64,000 nt of DNA from Bradyrhizobium sp. CCBAU 53421. Lineage in GTDB: Bacteria; Pseudomonadota; Alphaproteobacteria; Rhizobiales; Xanthobacteraceae. The notes under the pieces are model-generated. The model saw only the letters and a list, made by a program, of their open reading frames with translations. It did not search any database and was not told where the DNA came from. Below are positions 8,443 through 19,064 of the stretch, piece after piece. The stretch covers positions 2,542,001 through 2,606,000 of the forward strand of contig NZ_CP030047.1 in assembly GCF_015291625.1 (NCBI RefSeq), read 5' to 3'. The translations under genes were made by a program, and so were the position numbers. How positions within the stretch are numbered: the stretch's first letter is position 1; each line of letters starts with the position of its first letter.

Positions 8443-9216
8443 ATGCCTGTGGGGACGCGAGTCGAATACATCGCCCTGCAGGACATTCGGCGCGTCGAGC
8501 CGGGCGAGGATCTTGCCGTGCTGATCAGGCAGAGCCTGGCCGGGATGTCTCTCCAGCTTCAGCGCGGCGACATCCTCGTCATTGCGCAGAAGATCGTCTC
8601 GAAATCGGAAGGGCGTTACGTTCGGTTGAGCGACGTCGAGCCGTCCCCGGAGGCACTCGAACTCGCGGCGGCGGTCGGCAAGGACCCGCGCTTCCTCGAG
8701 GTCGTGCTCCGCGAGTCCGCAGAAGTCGTCAAGACGCGGCCGAATGTCGTCATTGCCGCGCACCGGCTCGGTTTCGTCATGGCCAACGCCGGCATCGATC
8801 AATCGAACATCGAGCACCGTGAAGGCGAAGAGCGCGTCCTGCTGCTGCCCCAGGATCCCGACGGGTCCGCGCAGAGGCTGAAAGTCGCGCTGGATGCAGC
8901 CGGCGACCTCAATCTTGGGATCGTCATCAACGACAGCTTCGGCAGACCCTGGCGCAATGGTGTCGTCGGCGTGGCGATCGGCGCTGCCGGCATTCCCTCG
9001 CTGCTGAGCCAAATCGGCGTCCCCGACATGTTCGGCCGGGCAATGCGCGTCACCGAGATCGCCATCGCCGATGAGATCGCCGGCGCCGCCTCACTGCTGA
9101 TGGGGCAGGCGGGCGAAGGCATGCCGATCATCCTCGTCCGTGGCCTGACGCTTGATGGGCCGGTCTCACCCGCGGCCGCGCTGGCGCGAGCCAAGAGCCA
9201 GGATATGTTCCGATGA
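8443..9216 (+). CDS. cofE: Coenzyme F420-0:L-glutamate ligase
   Basis: CofE/FbiB-N family enzyme, which adds gamma-linked glutamates to F420-0 using GTP. Motifs include the early IVSKSEGRYVRLSDVEPS, the conserved ESAEVVKTRPNVVIA, HRLGFVMANAGIDQSN and INDSFGRPWRNGVVGVAIG. The length of 257 residues matches stand-alone CofE; there is no fused nitroreductase-like domain as in actinobacterial FbiB. It overlaps cofD at ATGA. Confidence 0.93.
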   Translation: MPVGTRVEYIALQDIRRVEPGEDLAVLIRQSLAGMSLQLQRGDILVIAQKIVSKSEGRYVRLSDVEPSPEALELAAAVGKDPRFLEVVLRESAEVVKTRPNVVIAAHRLGFVMANAGIDQSNIEHREGEERVLLLPQDPDGSAQRLKVALDAAGDLNLGIVINDSFGRPWRNGVVGVAIGAAGIPSLLSQIGVPDMFGRAMRVTEIAIADEIAGAASLLMGQAGEGMPIILVRGLTLDGPVSPAAALARAKSQDMFR

Positions 9217-10151
9217 GCGGCGGCGACCGCAATGTTGTTGCGCTTTGTGGCGGGGTCGGCGGCGCCAAGCTCGCCTATGGCCTCAATCGTTTGCTGGGTG
9301 CCAAGCTCGCCATCATCGTCAACACAGGCGACGACTTCGAGCATCTTGGTCTCACGATCTCGCCCGACATCGACACGGTCGTCTATACGCTGGGCGAACT
9401 CGCCGACGAAGAGCGTGGCTGGGGACGAACCGGCGAAAGCTGGAACTTCATGGAGGCGCTCGGCGGCCTCAAGGGCGAGACATGGTTTCGTTTGGGAGAC
9501 CGTGATCTTGCCATGCATGTCTTGCGCTCGCGCGCGCTCGGCGCCGGCGTAACCTTGACCGATTTCACGGGCAGGATTGCATCGCATCTCGGCATTGAGG
9601 CGAGCATCCTGCCAATGACCGACGATCCGTTTGCAACGATCGTCGTGACCGCCGATCAGAAGCTGGCGTTTCAACGCTATTTCGTCGAGCTGCAGGCGCG
9701 GCCAGAGGTCAGGAAGATCGAATTCCAGAGCGCCAGTGGTGGAACGGCGACCAGCGCCGCATTAAGGGCCATCGGCGTAGCCGATGCCATCATTGTCTGT
9801 CCGTCGAACCCGTATCTCAGCATCGATCCGATCCTGGCTGTGCCTGGTATCCGCGCTGCCTTGGATACGACGAGGGCTCCCATCGTTGCCGTCTCGCCGC
9901 TGGTCGGCGGCCGCGCCATCAAGGGGCCGACCGCGAAGATCATGAACGAACTCGGCGTCGCGCCAAGCTGCGCCTCGATCGTCAGGCACTATGGCTTCCT
10001 CGATGGTCTGGTGATGGATCGCGAGGACCAGGCCGATGCCGATGCGGTCGGCATTCCCGTGCATGTGACGAACACGATCATGCGCTCGAAGGATGAGCGT
10101 GTTCAGTTGGCACGCGAATGTCTCCAATTTCTTGGTCGATTGAAGAGCTAA
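9213..10151 (+). CDS. cofD: 2-phospho-L-lactate (or related) transferase, F420-0 synthesis
   Basis: CofD/FbiA family enzyme joining a guanylylated three-carbon phospho-acid to FO. The N-terminal VALCGGVGGAKLAYGL, NTGDDFEHLGL, PDIDTVVYTL, WFRLGDRDLAMHV and ICPSNPYLSIDPI-like (IVCPSNPYLS) motifs are intact. The length, 312 residues, is typical. Whether it takes phosphoenolpyruvate-, phospholactate- or 3-phosphoglycerate-derived donors cannot be read from the sequence alone. Confidence 0.93.
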   Translation: MSGGDRNVVALCGGVGGAKLAYGLNRLLGAKLAIIVNTGDDFEHLGLTISPDIDTVVYTLGELADEERGWGRTGESWNFMEALGGLKGETWFRLGDRDLAMHVLRSRALGAGVTLTDFTGRIASHLGIEASILPMTDDPFATIVVTADQKLAFQRYFVELQARPEVRKIEFQSASGGTATSAALRAIGVADAIIVCPSNPYLSIDPILAVPGIRAALDTTRAPIVAVSPLVGGRAIKGPTAKIMNELGVAPSCASIVRHYGFLDGLVMDREDQADADAVGIPVHVTNTIMRSKDERVQLARECLQFLGRLKS

Positions 10152-10159
10152 GCGAAGCG

Positions 10160-10852
10160 ATGGACGATTTCGAAACCTGGGCGCTGGTGCCGGTCAAGCG
10201 GTTCAGTCAAGCAAAGAGCAGGCTGGGCGATATCCTGGTGGCGACCGAGCGCGCAAAACTCGCGCAAGCCATGCTGTGCGACGTTCTCGGAAACCTCCGG
10301 GATACGCGCTCGCTGGCCGGCATCGCCGTGGTGAGCGCCGATCCGGAAGCGTTTGCGATCGCCAAGCGCTTCGGCGCGGCGATGATCTTTGATGAGGTCG
10401 AGACCGGCGTCAATGCCGCGGTGCAGCGCGGCCTCGACGCATTCCAGCCGTGCGGGCGGCGGGTTCTCGTTGTGCCCGCCGACATTCCGTTTGCCCGTCC
10501 GGAGGACTTCGAACACGTCATCCGGTTGCTGGACCATACGCCGATCGTGCTCGTGCCTGCGCTTTACGACGGTGGGACAAATGCTCTGGCGATGCGCTTG
10601 CCCGACATGTTGGAGCCTCGGTTTGGCGAAGAGAGTTTCCGTGCGCACCGCGACCTGGCGCGGCAGCGGCAACTGAGCTGCAGCGTGTTCAAATCCCATG
10701 GCATCGGCAAGGATATCGACTGCCCAATTGATTTTGGTCCGTATCTGATCTCGTCGCAGAACCTCGGAACGACGGGTTCGCTTCTTGATGAGCTCAAAAT
10801 TGCCGATCGTTTCGGCAGCGACGACCATCCCGTTCCCGTGAGGCTGTTCTGA
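10160..10852 (+). CDS. cofC: 2-phospho-L-lactate (or related) guanylyltransferase
   Basis: CofC/FbiD family GTP-dependent nucleotidyltransferase that activates the three-carbon acid for CofD. The N-terminal WALVPVKRFSQAKSRLGDIL is the characteristic P-loop-like start of the family. VPADIPFARPEDFEHV supplies the metal-binding Asp, and the C-terminal DIDCPIDFG region is also seen. I start at ATG 10160, nine bases after the cofD stop, rather than at an in-frame codon inside cofD. The stop overlaps the cofGH start (TGATG). Confidence 0.9.
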   Translation: MDDFETWALVPVKRFSQAKSRLGDILVATERAKLAQAMLCDVLGNLRDTRSLAGIAVVSADPEAFAIAKRFGAAMIFDEVETGVNAAVQRGLDAFQPCGRRVLVVPADIPFARPEDFEHVIRLLDHTPIVLVPALYDGGTNALAMRLPDMLEPRFGEESFRAHRDLARQRQLSCSVFKSHGIGKDIDCPIDFGPYLISSQNLGTTGSLLDELKIADRFGSDDHPVPVRLF

Positions 10853-13257
10853 TGACGTCCGTCTTGAATCTTCCGTTCGACCGTCGCCTGTCCCGAAGCG
10901 AAGCCTACGAGCTTGTCGATCTTGTGGAGATCGACGAACTCCTGACGGCTGCCGCCAGGCGAAGGGATGCCGCGCACGGCGATGTCATCACCTATTCGCC
11001 CAAGGTATTCATCCCGCTCACCCAGCTTTGCCGCGATGTCTGTCACTATTGCACGTTCGCTCACGCGCCGCGTTCGAACGTCAAGCCGTATCTCTCGGTC
11101 GAGCAAGCGGTCGCGATCGCCAAGGCCGGCAAGGAGGCCGGCTGTCATGAGGCGCTATTTACGCTCGGCGACAAGCCGGAGCTTCGTTACCGCGTCGCGC
11201 GCGAGGAGCTGACAAGGCTCGGCCACGAATCCTCGCTCTCGTATCTAGCCGAAGTCGCAGGGGCGGTGTTCGAGCAGACCGGCCTGCTCCCTCACGTCAA
11301 TCCTGGAATCATGAGCGAGCTCGACCTTGCCATGCTGCGCAAGGTATCGGTCTCGCAGGGCATCATGCTGGAGTCCGCGTCGGACCGGCTTTGCGCGAAG
11401 GGCGGGCCGCATTTCGGATCGCCGGACAAGGTGCCCGCCGTCAGGCTTCAGACAATCAAGACCGCCGGCGAGCAGGCCATACCCTTCACGTCCGGGATCC
11501 TGATCGGCATCGGGGAGACCAGGGCCGAACGGATCGATGCATTGCTCGCGCTGCGCGACCTGAATGATGCGCATGGACATCTGCAGGAGATCATCGTCCA
11601 GAACTTCCGGCCAAAGGTCGGGACGCGCATGGCCAATGCGCCGGCGCCGTCCGTGGACGATCATCTCTGGACCGTCGCTGTCGCCCGCTTGATATTCGAG
11701 CCGGAGATGAACATTCAGGCGCCGCCGAACCTGAGCCCGGCAGCACTGGGGCGCGTCGTCGCGGCAGGAATCAATGATTGGGGCGGCGTGTCGCCTGTCA
11801 CGCCGGACCACGTCAATCCCGAAGCACCATGGCCGCATCTGCGGCTCCTGGAGGCTGCAACGCGGTCAACCGGCAAGCGGCTCGAGAAGCGGTTGCCGAT
11901 CTATCCGAGCTTCGCGCGCTATCCCTCGCGCTGGCTCGACACCAAGCTGCTGAAGTCGGTCCTCGATCGGATCGACGGGGACGGCTTTCCTCGCACCGAC
12001 GACTGGCATCCCGGTCATATCGGCGGACTTCCATCGCGCGAGCTCGGATGGCTGAAATTGCCACCGCGTACGGTGCACCGCAGCGAGGTGACGTCAGTCA
12101 TTGCCAAAGCCCAGCGCGGCGATGAGCTTTCGGAGGGCGAGATCGTCAGGCTGTTCCGCGCTCACGAGACCGACTTCACCAGCATCTGCCGCGCGGCGGA
12201 CGAATTGCGCAGCAGCGTCAACGGCGACGTGGTGTCCTACGTCGTATGCCGCAACATCAACTACACCAACATCTGCTCGTTCAAATGCCAGTTCTGCGCC
12301 TTCTCGAAGGGCAAGATGAGCGAGAATCTGCGTGGCCGGCCCTACGACCTCGAGATGTCCGAAGTCGCGCAGCGGGTCACCGAGGCCTGGGACCGCGGCG
12401 CCTCCGAGGTGTGCATGCAGGGCGGCATCCATCCTTCCTATACCGGGCAGAAGTATCTGGATATCTGTCGGGCCGTGAAGGGTGCCGTCCCTGCGATGCA
12501 TCTCCATGCGTTCTCGCCGCTCGAGATCCATCAAGGGGCGCACACGCTTGGCATTTCCGTCGCCGAGTTCCTGCAGGAGCTGAAAGCGGCAGGCCTCGGC
12601 ACATTGCCGGGAACGGCCGCTGAGATCCTCGACGACGAGGTGCGCGAGACGCTCTGCGCCGACAAGATCAGGACCCAGCAGTGGCTCGACGTCATGCGCA
12701 CGGCGCACTCGATCGGGCTCCGGTCGACGGCCACCATCATGTTCGGCCATATCGAGCGTTACGACCATTGGGCGCGGCATCTGCTCCGGCTGCGGCGCTT
12801 GCAGACGGAGACCGGCGGATTTACCGAGCTCGTACCGTTGCCGTTCGTTCACATGGAAGCGCCGGTCTATCTCAAGGGCCGGGCGCGTCCGGGTCCGACA
12901 TTCCGCGAGGCGGTCTTGATGCATGCGGTGTCGCGTCTCGTCCTCAATCCACACATCACCAATATCCAGGCATCCTGGGTCAAGATGGGACCCGAGGGGC
13001 TGCGGCACTGCCTCTCGGCCGGCGTCAACGACCTCGGCGGCACGCTGATGGATGAGAGCATCTCGCGGTCGGCCGGCGCCTCGCACGGCCAGGAAATGAC
13101 GCCGCAAGAGCTCGAGTCGATCATCATTTCGGCAGGCCGTGTGCCGCGTCAGCGCACGACGACGTATGGCGTCGCGGACGGGGTTCGGAGGCAGCGCTCA
13201 TTTGACGCGGTCCGCGAGCGGCAGACCGGTACGGGGATGCGATCCGCGGGGTGCTAA
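10852..13257 (+). CDS. cofGH: FO synthase, fused CofG-CofH
   Basis: Dual radical SAM enzyme making the deazaflavin FO from tyrosine and 5-amino-6-ribitylamino-uracil. The N-terminal CofG half carries the cluster motif CRDVCHYC near residues 60-67. The C-terminal CofH half carries CSFKCQFC near residues 474-481. The 801 residues match actinobacterial FbiC-type fusions; archaea use two separate proteins. With cofC, cofD and cofE this completes the known F420 pathway in one operon. The last 40 residues (after ISAGRVPRQR) are rich in Arg/Gly. Confidence 0.94.
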   Translation: MTSVLNLPFDRRLSRSEAYELVDLVEIDELLTAAARRRDAAHGDVITYSPKVFIPLTQLCRDVCHYCTFAHAPRSNVKPYLSVEQAVAIAKAGKEAGCHEALFTLGDKPELRYRVAREELTRLGHESSLSYLAEVAGAVFEQTGLLPHVNPGIMSELDLAMLRKVSVSQGIMLESASDRLCAKGGPHFGSPDKVPAVRLQTIKTAGEQAIPFTSGILIGIGETRAERIDALLALRDLNDAHGHLQEIIVQNFRPKVGTRMANAPAPSVDDHLWTVAVARLIFEPEMNIQAPPNLSPAALGRVVAAGINDWGGVSPVTPDHVNPEAPWPHLRLLEAATRSTGKRLEKRLPIYPSFARYPSRWLDTKLLKSVLDRIDGDGFPRTDDWHPGHIGGLPSRELGWLKLPPRTVHRSEVTSVIAKAQRGDELSEGEIVRLFRAHETDFTSICRAADELRSSVNGDVVSYVVCRNINYTNICSFKCQFCAFSKGKMSENLRGRPYDLEMSEVAQRVTEAWDRGASEVCMQGGIHPSYTGQKYLDICRAVKGAVPAMHLHAFSPLEIHQGAHTLGISVAEFLQELKAAGLGTLPGTAAEILDDEVRETLCADKIRTQQWLDVMRTAHSIGLRSTATIMFGHIERYDHWARHLLRLRRLQTETGGFTELVPLPFVHMEAPVYLKGRARPGPTFREAVLMHAVSRLVLNPHITNIQASWVKMGPEGLRHCLSAGVNDLGGTLMDESISRSAGASHGQEMTPQELESIIISAGRVPRQRTTTYGVADGVRRQRSFDAVRERQTGTGMRSAGC

Positions 13258-13310
13258 AGGACCGGAGCGAGGCCGAGAGAGCAGAGAACTCTCCAACAGG
13301 GATGTTTGAA

Positions 13311-14801
<1,491 letters not shown>

Positions 14802-14959
14802 TCGGCTCGCGCGGCATCGTGTCCGTCGAAGGAGTTTCGAAACTGGTCTAGGCGAAAGCAATCGCGCAAATGATGAGCGGCTGCGTCAATTGAGGGCACT
14901 GCGAAAACAAAAATAGAGCAGGGCGCCTGCTTGACGACGGATTAGAAGTGTCTTTAAGA

Positions 14960-14979
14960 TACTAAGAATAGGATGATAG
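14960..14979 (+). promoter_or_regulatory. GntR-type operator upstream of the branched-chain-type ABC operon
   Basis: TACTAA, seven bases (GAATAGG), ATGATAG. It keeps the seven-base spacer. It lies in the 280-base gap before the binding-protein gene at 15082, which otherwise holds nothing I can identify. Confidence 0.55.
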
Positions 14980-15081
14980 GATCATCATCCCAGCGGTGAC
15001 GAATGGCCGGCATCCATAAGCTGGCGCGCTGCACTGGTGTTTCGTTCCCTAGGCATGGCTCTTGCGAGCACAGGAGGAAAG

Positions 15082-16245
15082 ATGAAGCGAGCACACGGAT
15101 TGATTACGGGCGCGGCCCTCGCCGCGGCAATGTCGACCGCACTGGCGACGGGCGCAGCGGCGCAGACCATCAAGATCGGTGTCAATGAGCCGCTCACCGG
15201 TCCGTTCGCCGCTTCCGGTACTTATGTCGTGAACGGCGCAAAGATTGCCGCCGACGAAATCAACGCCAAGGGCGGCTTGCTCGGTCGCAAGATCGAGCTC
15301 GTCATCGAAGACAACAAGAGTAATCCGACCGAAGCCGCCGCCGTCGCCGAGAAGCTGATCACCGGTGACAAGGTGCCCGTGATCATGGGTGCCTGGGGCT
15401 CGAGCCTGACGCTCGCCGTGATGCCGAAGCTGATGGAATACAAGGTCCCGATGGTGGTGGAAACCTCGTCCTCCAGCAAGATCACGACATCGGGCAATTC
15501 CTACATCTTCCGCATCTCGCCGCCGTCCTCGGTCGAGGCGACCGAGTTCAAGTCCATCATGCCGTCACTCGGCATCAAGAAGGCCGACTTCCTCGTCATC
15601 AACAATGACTGGGGCCGCGGATCGGCCGAGGACTTCGGCAAGATCATGAAGGCGCAGAACATCCAGGTCGGCCTCGTGGAAATCATGGACCAGGCCGCCC
15701 AGGACATGAGCGCCCAGCTTGCCAAGATCAAGGCGACCGACTCGGACACGATCATGGTCACGACCGCGGTCGAGCAGCTCACCCTGGTGTTGAAGCAGGC
15801 CGCTGCGCTCGGCATCACCAAGCGCATCGTCACCACCGGCGGTTCGCAGAACCCGGATCAGCTGATCGAGCAGGCTGGCGCCGCAGCGAACGGCTCGATG
15901 CATTTGACGACCTTCGCACCCTGGTATCCGGACAAGACCCCGGACCCGGCAGCAACGAAGTACTTCCTTGGCGAGTGGAAGAAGCGTGGCTATGCGATCG
16001 CCGGCGCGACCGAGAGCTTTCGCGGCTACGACGGTATCCGCACGATCGCCAATGCGATTCAGCGGGCCGGCAAGGCAGAGCCCGCGGCGATCACCGACGC
16101 GCTTTGGACGACCGACTTTCCCGGCCTGAACGGCCAGATCAAGTTTCAGAAGCAGGGGCCGACCGGCAAGGAAAGCGGCCAGAGCATGCCCAACCTCTAT
16201 CTGATCAAAATCGAGAACGAGAAGATCGTCCTGTCGGGCTCCTGA
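15082..16245 (+). CDS. ABC transporter periplasmic substrate-binding protein, branched-chain amino acid type
   Basis: A Leu/Ile/Val-binding-protein-like receptor (Peripla_BP_6). A Sec signal peptide of about 26 residues ends at GAAAQ before TIKIGVNEPLTGPFAASG. The protein contains the type I binding-protein repeats AAAVAEKLIT and VVETSSSSKIT. The ATG follows GGAGGAAAG. It heads a five-gene importer (binding protein, two permeases, two ATPases). The ligand is unknown; such receptors often take aromatic acids or amides rather than amino acids. It is preceded by a putative GntR site. Confidence 0.92.
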   Translation: MKRAHGLITGAALAAAMSTALATGAAAQTIKIGVNEPLTGPFAASGTYVVNGAKIAADEINAKGGLLGRKIELVIEDNKSNPTEAAAVAEKLITGDKVPVIMGAWGSSLTLAVMPKLMEYKVPMVVETSSSSKITTSGNSYIFRISPPSSVEATEFKSIMPSLGIKKADFLVINNDWGRGSAEDFGKIMKAQNIQVGLVEIMDQAAQDMSAQLAKIKATDSDTIMVTTAVEQLTLVLKQAAALGITKRIVTTGGSQNPDQLIEQAGAAANGSMHLTTFAPWYPDKTPDPAATKYFLGEWKKRGYAIAGATESFRGYDGIRTIANAIQRAGKAEPAAITDALWTTDFPGLNGQIKFQKQGPTGKESGQSMPNLYLIKIENEKIVLSGS

Positions 16246-16262
16246 GCTCGACGACTTGCGGA

Positions 16263-16289
16263 AGGCGCCACCATAACGGGTGGCGCCTT
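16263..16289 (+). terminator. Intercistronic hairpin after the binding-protein gene
   Basis: AAGGCGCCACC pairs perfectly with GGTGGCGCCTT across a six-base loop. It lies between the binding protein and the first permease. Such hairpins commonly stabilise or partially terminate the message so that binding protein exceeds permease. Confidence 0.65.
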
Positions 16290-16357
16290 GGCATTGCCTC
16301 GCCCATAGAACATGCTCTGAAGAGAGGATCAGCGGTCTTTCGGCCGAAAAAATCAGC

Positions 16358-17230
16358 ATGACCGAGCTTCTGCAACACATCGTCAACACGCTCATTCTGG
16401 GCAGCACCTACGCGCTGCTGGGTATTGGGCTCACGCTCATCTTTGGCATCATGCGTGTCGTCAATTTCGCGCACGGTGAGCTGTACTCCTTCGGCGCCTA
16501 TGCGCTGTACTTCGTCGGCGTGATGCTCGGCCTGAACTTCTTCCTTGCACTGATCGTGGCGGTCGTGCTGGGCTGCTTTGCCGGTGCGCTGATCGAGGTC
16601 GTCTTGTTGCGTCCGATGCGTGGTGCCGACATCGATACGACCATGCTGGTCATGATCGGCGCCATGATTGTGATGCAGAATGGTGAGCAGTTCGTCTGGG
16701 GTGGCGTCGCGAAGTCGGTCTCGACACCGTTCCCGGAGCTTCCGCTCGTGATCGGTTCGATTTCGGTGTCCTGGTTGCGCCTGTTCGTCTTCTGCGCGGC
16801 CCTTGCCCTGATCGGCGTGTCCTATCTCCTGATCAACCGCACAAAGCTCGGAAAGGCGATGCGCGCGACCTTCCAGGATCGTGACGCTGCTTCGCTCATG
16901 GGCGTCAACATCCAGTTCATCTACATGGCGACGTTCGCGATCGGCTCGAGCCTCGCGGCGGCGGCGGGTGCCTTGCTCGGACCGGTCTACGTCATCTCCC
17001 CGCAAATGGGCAACCTCGCATCGCTGAAGGCTTTCGCCATCGTCATCCTGGGCGGTCTCGGCAGCATTGGCGGGGCCACCATCGGCGGCTTCCTGCTGGC
17101 GCTGGCCGAGGAGCTTGGTGCCGGATACGTTTCGTCGGGCTACCGCGATGCCATGGGCTTCCTGATCATCATCGCCGTTCTTCTCTTCAAGCCGACCGGC
17201 CTGTTTGCGCGCGCGGAGCGGATCGGATGA
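16358..17230 (+). CDS. Branched-chain-type ABC transporter permease (LivH-like)
   Basis: An inner-membrane permease of about 290 residues with eight or so hydrophobic segments. It starts MTELLQHIVNTLILGSTYALL, which is typical of LivH proteins, and has the family stretch GLTLIFGIMRVVNFAHGE. The C-terminal cytoplasmic loop with AFAIVILGGLGSIGGA contacts the ATPase. ATG 16358 is chosen because upstream residues in the open frame are hydrophilic and run through the intercistronic hairpin. It overlaps the next permease by 4 bases. Confidence 0.92.
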   Translation: MTELLQHIVNTLILGSTYALLGIGLTLIFGIMRVVNFAHGELYSFGAYALYFVGVMLGLNFFLALIVAVVLGCFAGALIEVVLLRPMRGADIDTTMLVMIGAMIVMQNGEQFVWGGVAKSVSTPFPELPLVIGSISVSWLRLFVFCAALALIGVSYLLINRTKLGKAMRATFQDRDAASLMGVNIQFIYMATFAIGSSLAAAAGALLGPVYVISPQMGNLASLKAFAIVILGGLGSIGGATIGGFLLALAEELGAGYVSSGYRDAMGFLIIIAVLLFKPTGLFARAERIG

Positions 17231-18261
17231 ATCGCTTGATCCCCTATATTGCGCTCGCAGCGTTCGCATCAGTCCCGCTCTGGCTGCACGATCCGTATCT
17301 GCTGAATGCCTTCATCACGACGGGTATCCTCATTATCGCGGCGATGAGCCTCAATCTCCTGCTCGGGTACACGGGGCAGCTGAGTCTGGGTCACGTCGCC
17401 TTCTTTGGAATCGGAGCCTACACCAGCGCGCTGGTGTCGCTCGGATTCGATGTCGAGTTGATCGGCGGTATCCGCGTGGTTCACGAACCCTGGCCGGTCT
17501 GGACCGGGTTCGTGATCGGCACCCTCGTTGCCGCGCTCTGCGGCTATGCCGTCGGGAAGCTGTCCTTCAAGGTGCGAGGTGCCTACTTCGTCATCGTGAC
17601 CATCAGCTTTGCGGAAGTGGTCCGGCTGATCGCGCTGAACTGGGTCGAGTTAACCCAGGGGCCGTTGGCCTTGACTTCGATCCCGCCGATGACGCTGGGG
17701 CTGCCCGGGGTCGGCTATCTCGACTTCTACAGCAAGCAATCCAACTACTACCTCGTGCTTGCCGTCCTTGTGGTGTCCTACATCGTCATCCGGCGTCTGG
17801 TTTACTCCCGCGTCGGGCGGGCCATGATCGCGCTCAAGGAGAACGAGTCGCTTGCGGTCTCGGTCGGGATCGACGTGACCCGCTATTTGGTGCTGGCCGC
17901 GGTCTTTTCGGCCGGCATTGCCGGGGCCGCCGGCAGCCTCTACGCCCATTACCTCAAGATCATCGACCCCGACGTGTTCGCGTTCCTCTACACGGTCACG
18001 ATGGTGATCATGGTGATCTCGGGTGGCAAGGGCACCCTTGCGGGCCCCATCGTTGGCGGCCTCATCTTCGGATTCATTCCGGTCGCGGCCCGTTCTTTCG
18101 CCACCCCCGAGATACAGTGGATACTCTATGGCTTGCTGATGATCATCATCGTCTTCGTGTTGCCGAAGGGGATTGTCCCCGCCGTTGAGAAGTGGTTCGC
18201 GGCGCCCAGCACCCGCGTAGATCCGGAGCCTCTCCAAGCCAAGATGCACGACACGCCATGA
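17227..18261 (+). CDS. Branched-chain-type ABC transporter permease (LivM-like)
   Basis: A 344-residue membrane protein with the LivM signatures SLNLLLGYTGQLSLGHVAFFGIGAY and YVRGAYF-like KVRGAYFVIVTISFAEV. The EAA-type coupling loop reads MVIMVISGGKGTLAGPIVGG. Its start overlaps the LivH-like gene and its stop overlaps the ATPase gene start. The C-terminal 30 residues after VPAVEKWF are hydrophilic. Confidence 0.92.
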   Translation: MNRLIPYIALAAFASVPLWLHDPYLLNAFITTGILIIAAMSLNLLLGYTGQLSLGHVAFFGIGAYTSALVSLGFDVELIGGIRVVHEPWPVWTGFVIGTLVAALCGYAVGKLSFKVRGAYFVIVTISFAEVVRLIALNWVELTQGPLALTSIPPMTLGLPGVGYLDFYSKQSNYYLVLAVLVVSYIVIRRLVYSRVGRAMIALKENESLAVSVGIDVTRYLVLAAVFSAGIAGAAGSLYAHYLKIIDPDVFAFLYTVTMVIMVISGGKGTLAGPIVGGLIFGFIPVAARSFATPEIQWILYGLLMIIIVFVLPKGIVPAVEKWFAAPSTRVDPEPLQAKMHDTP

Positions 18262-19064
18262 GCACCATGCCCTCCAACACCCCGCAGCCGGTTCTGTCCG
18301 TTGAACATATCGCCGTGCATTTCGGCGGACTGATTGCGATCACCGATATGAGCTTCGTCGTCAATCAGGGTGAGATCGTCAGCCTGATTGGACCGAACGG
18401 CGCCGGCAAGACGACGGCGTTCAACGTCATCACCGGCTTTCTGCGGCCGACCAAGGGCGAAGTGCGCTACAAGAATACGTCGCTGAGTAACCTCAAGCCG
18501 CATGAAGTCACGTCACTTGGCCTGGCGCGGACCTTTCAGCGTACCAGCGTGTTCCAGAGCGTGACTGTGTTCGAGAACGTGATGATCGGCCTGCACCGGC
18601 GCAGCCGATCGACGCTGCTGGATACACTTCTGGCGCTGCCGCGCGAGCGGCAGGCGGAGGCGGAGTTGCGGAACCTGGCGCACCAACTGCTCGAGATCGT
18701 CGGGATCGCGCGCCGTGCCCACGAGCTCGCCGGGTCGCTGTCCTACGGCGACCAGCGTTTGCTCGGCGTCGCCCTTGCACTTGCATCGGACCCGTCGATG
18801 CTTTTGCTGGATGAGCCGGTGTCGGGCATGAACGCGACGGAAACCGCCCGGTTCATGGAGCTGCTCCACAAGCTGCACGGCCGCGGCATGTCGATCCTGC
18901 TGGTGGAACACGACGTGCCGATGGTCATGGGCGTCTCCGATCGCATCGTCGTGCTCAACTATGGCCGCATCATCGCCGAAGGGCCGCCTGCGGCGATCCG
19001 CGGCAATCCCGAGGTCATTCGTGCCTATCTGGGTGAAGGAGCCAGCCGGCATGCTGCACATTAA
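18258..19064 (+). CDS. Branched-chain-type ABC transporter ATPase (LivG-like)
   Basis: An ABC ATPase with Walker A GPNGAGKTT, signature-like LSYGDQRLL, Walker B LLLDEPVSGM and H-loop VEHD. The signature starts LSYGD rather than LSGGQ, as is common in LivG proteins. ATG 18258 overlaps the LivM-like stop (ATGA). It energises uptake together with the LivF-like ATPase. Confidence 0.92.
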   Translation: MSTMPSNTPQPVLSVEHIAVHFGGLIAITDMSFVVNQGEIVSLIGPNGAGKTTAFNVITGFLRPTKGEVRYKNTSLSNLKPHEVTSLGLARTFQRTSVFQSVTVFENVMIGLHRRSRSTLLDTLLALPRERQAEAELRNLAHQLLEIVGIARRAHELAGSLSYGDQRLLGVALALASDPSMLLLDEPVSGMNATETARFMELLHKLHGRGMSILLVEHDVPMVMGVSDRIVVLNYGRIIAEGPPAAIRGNPEVIRAYLGEGASRHAAH

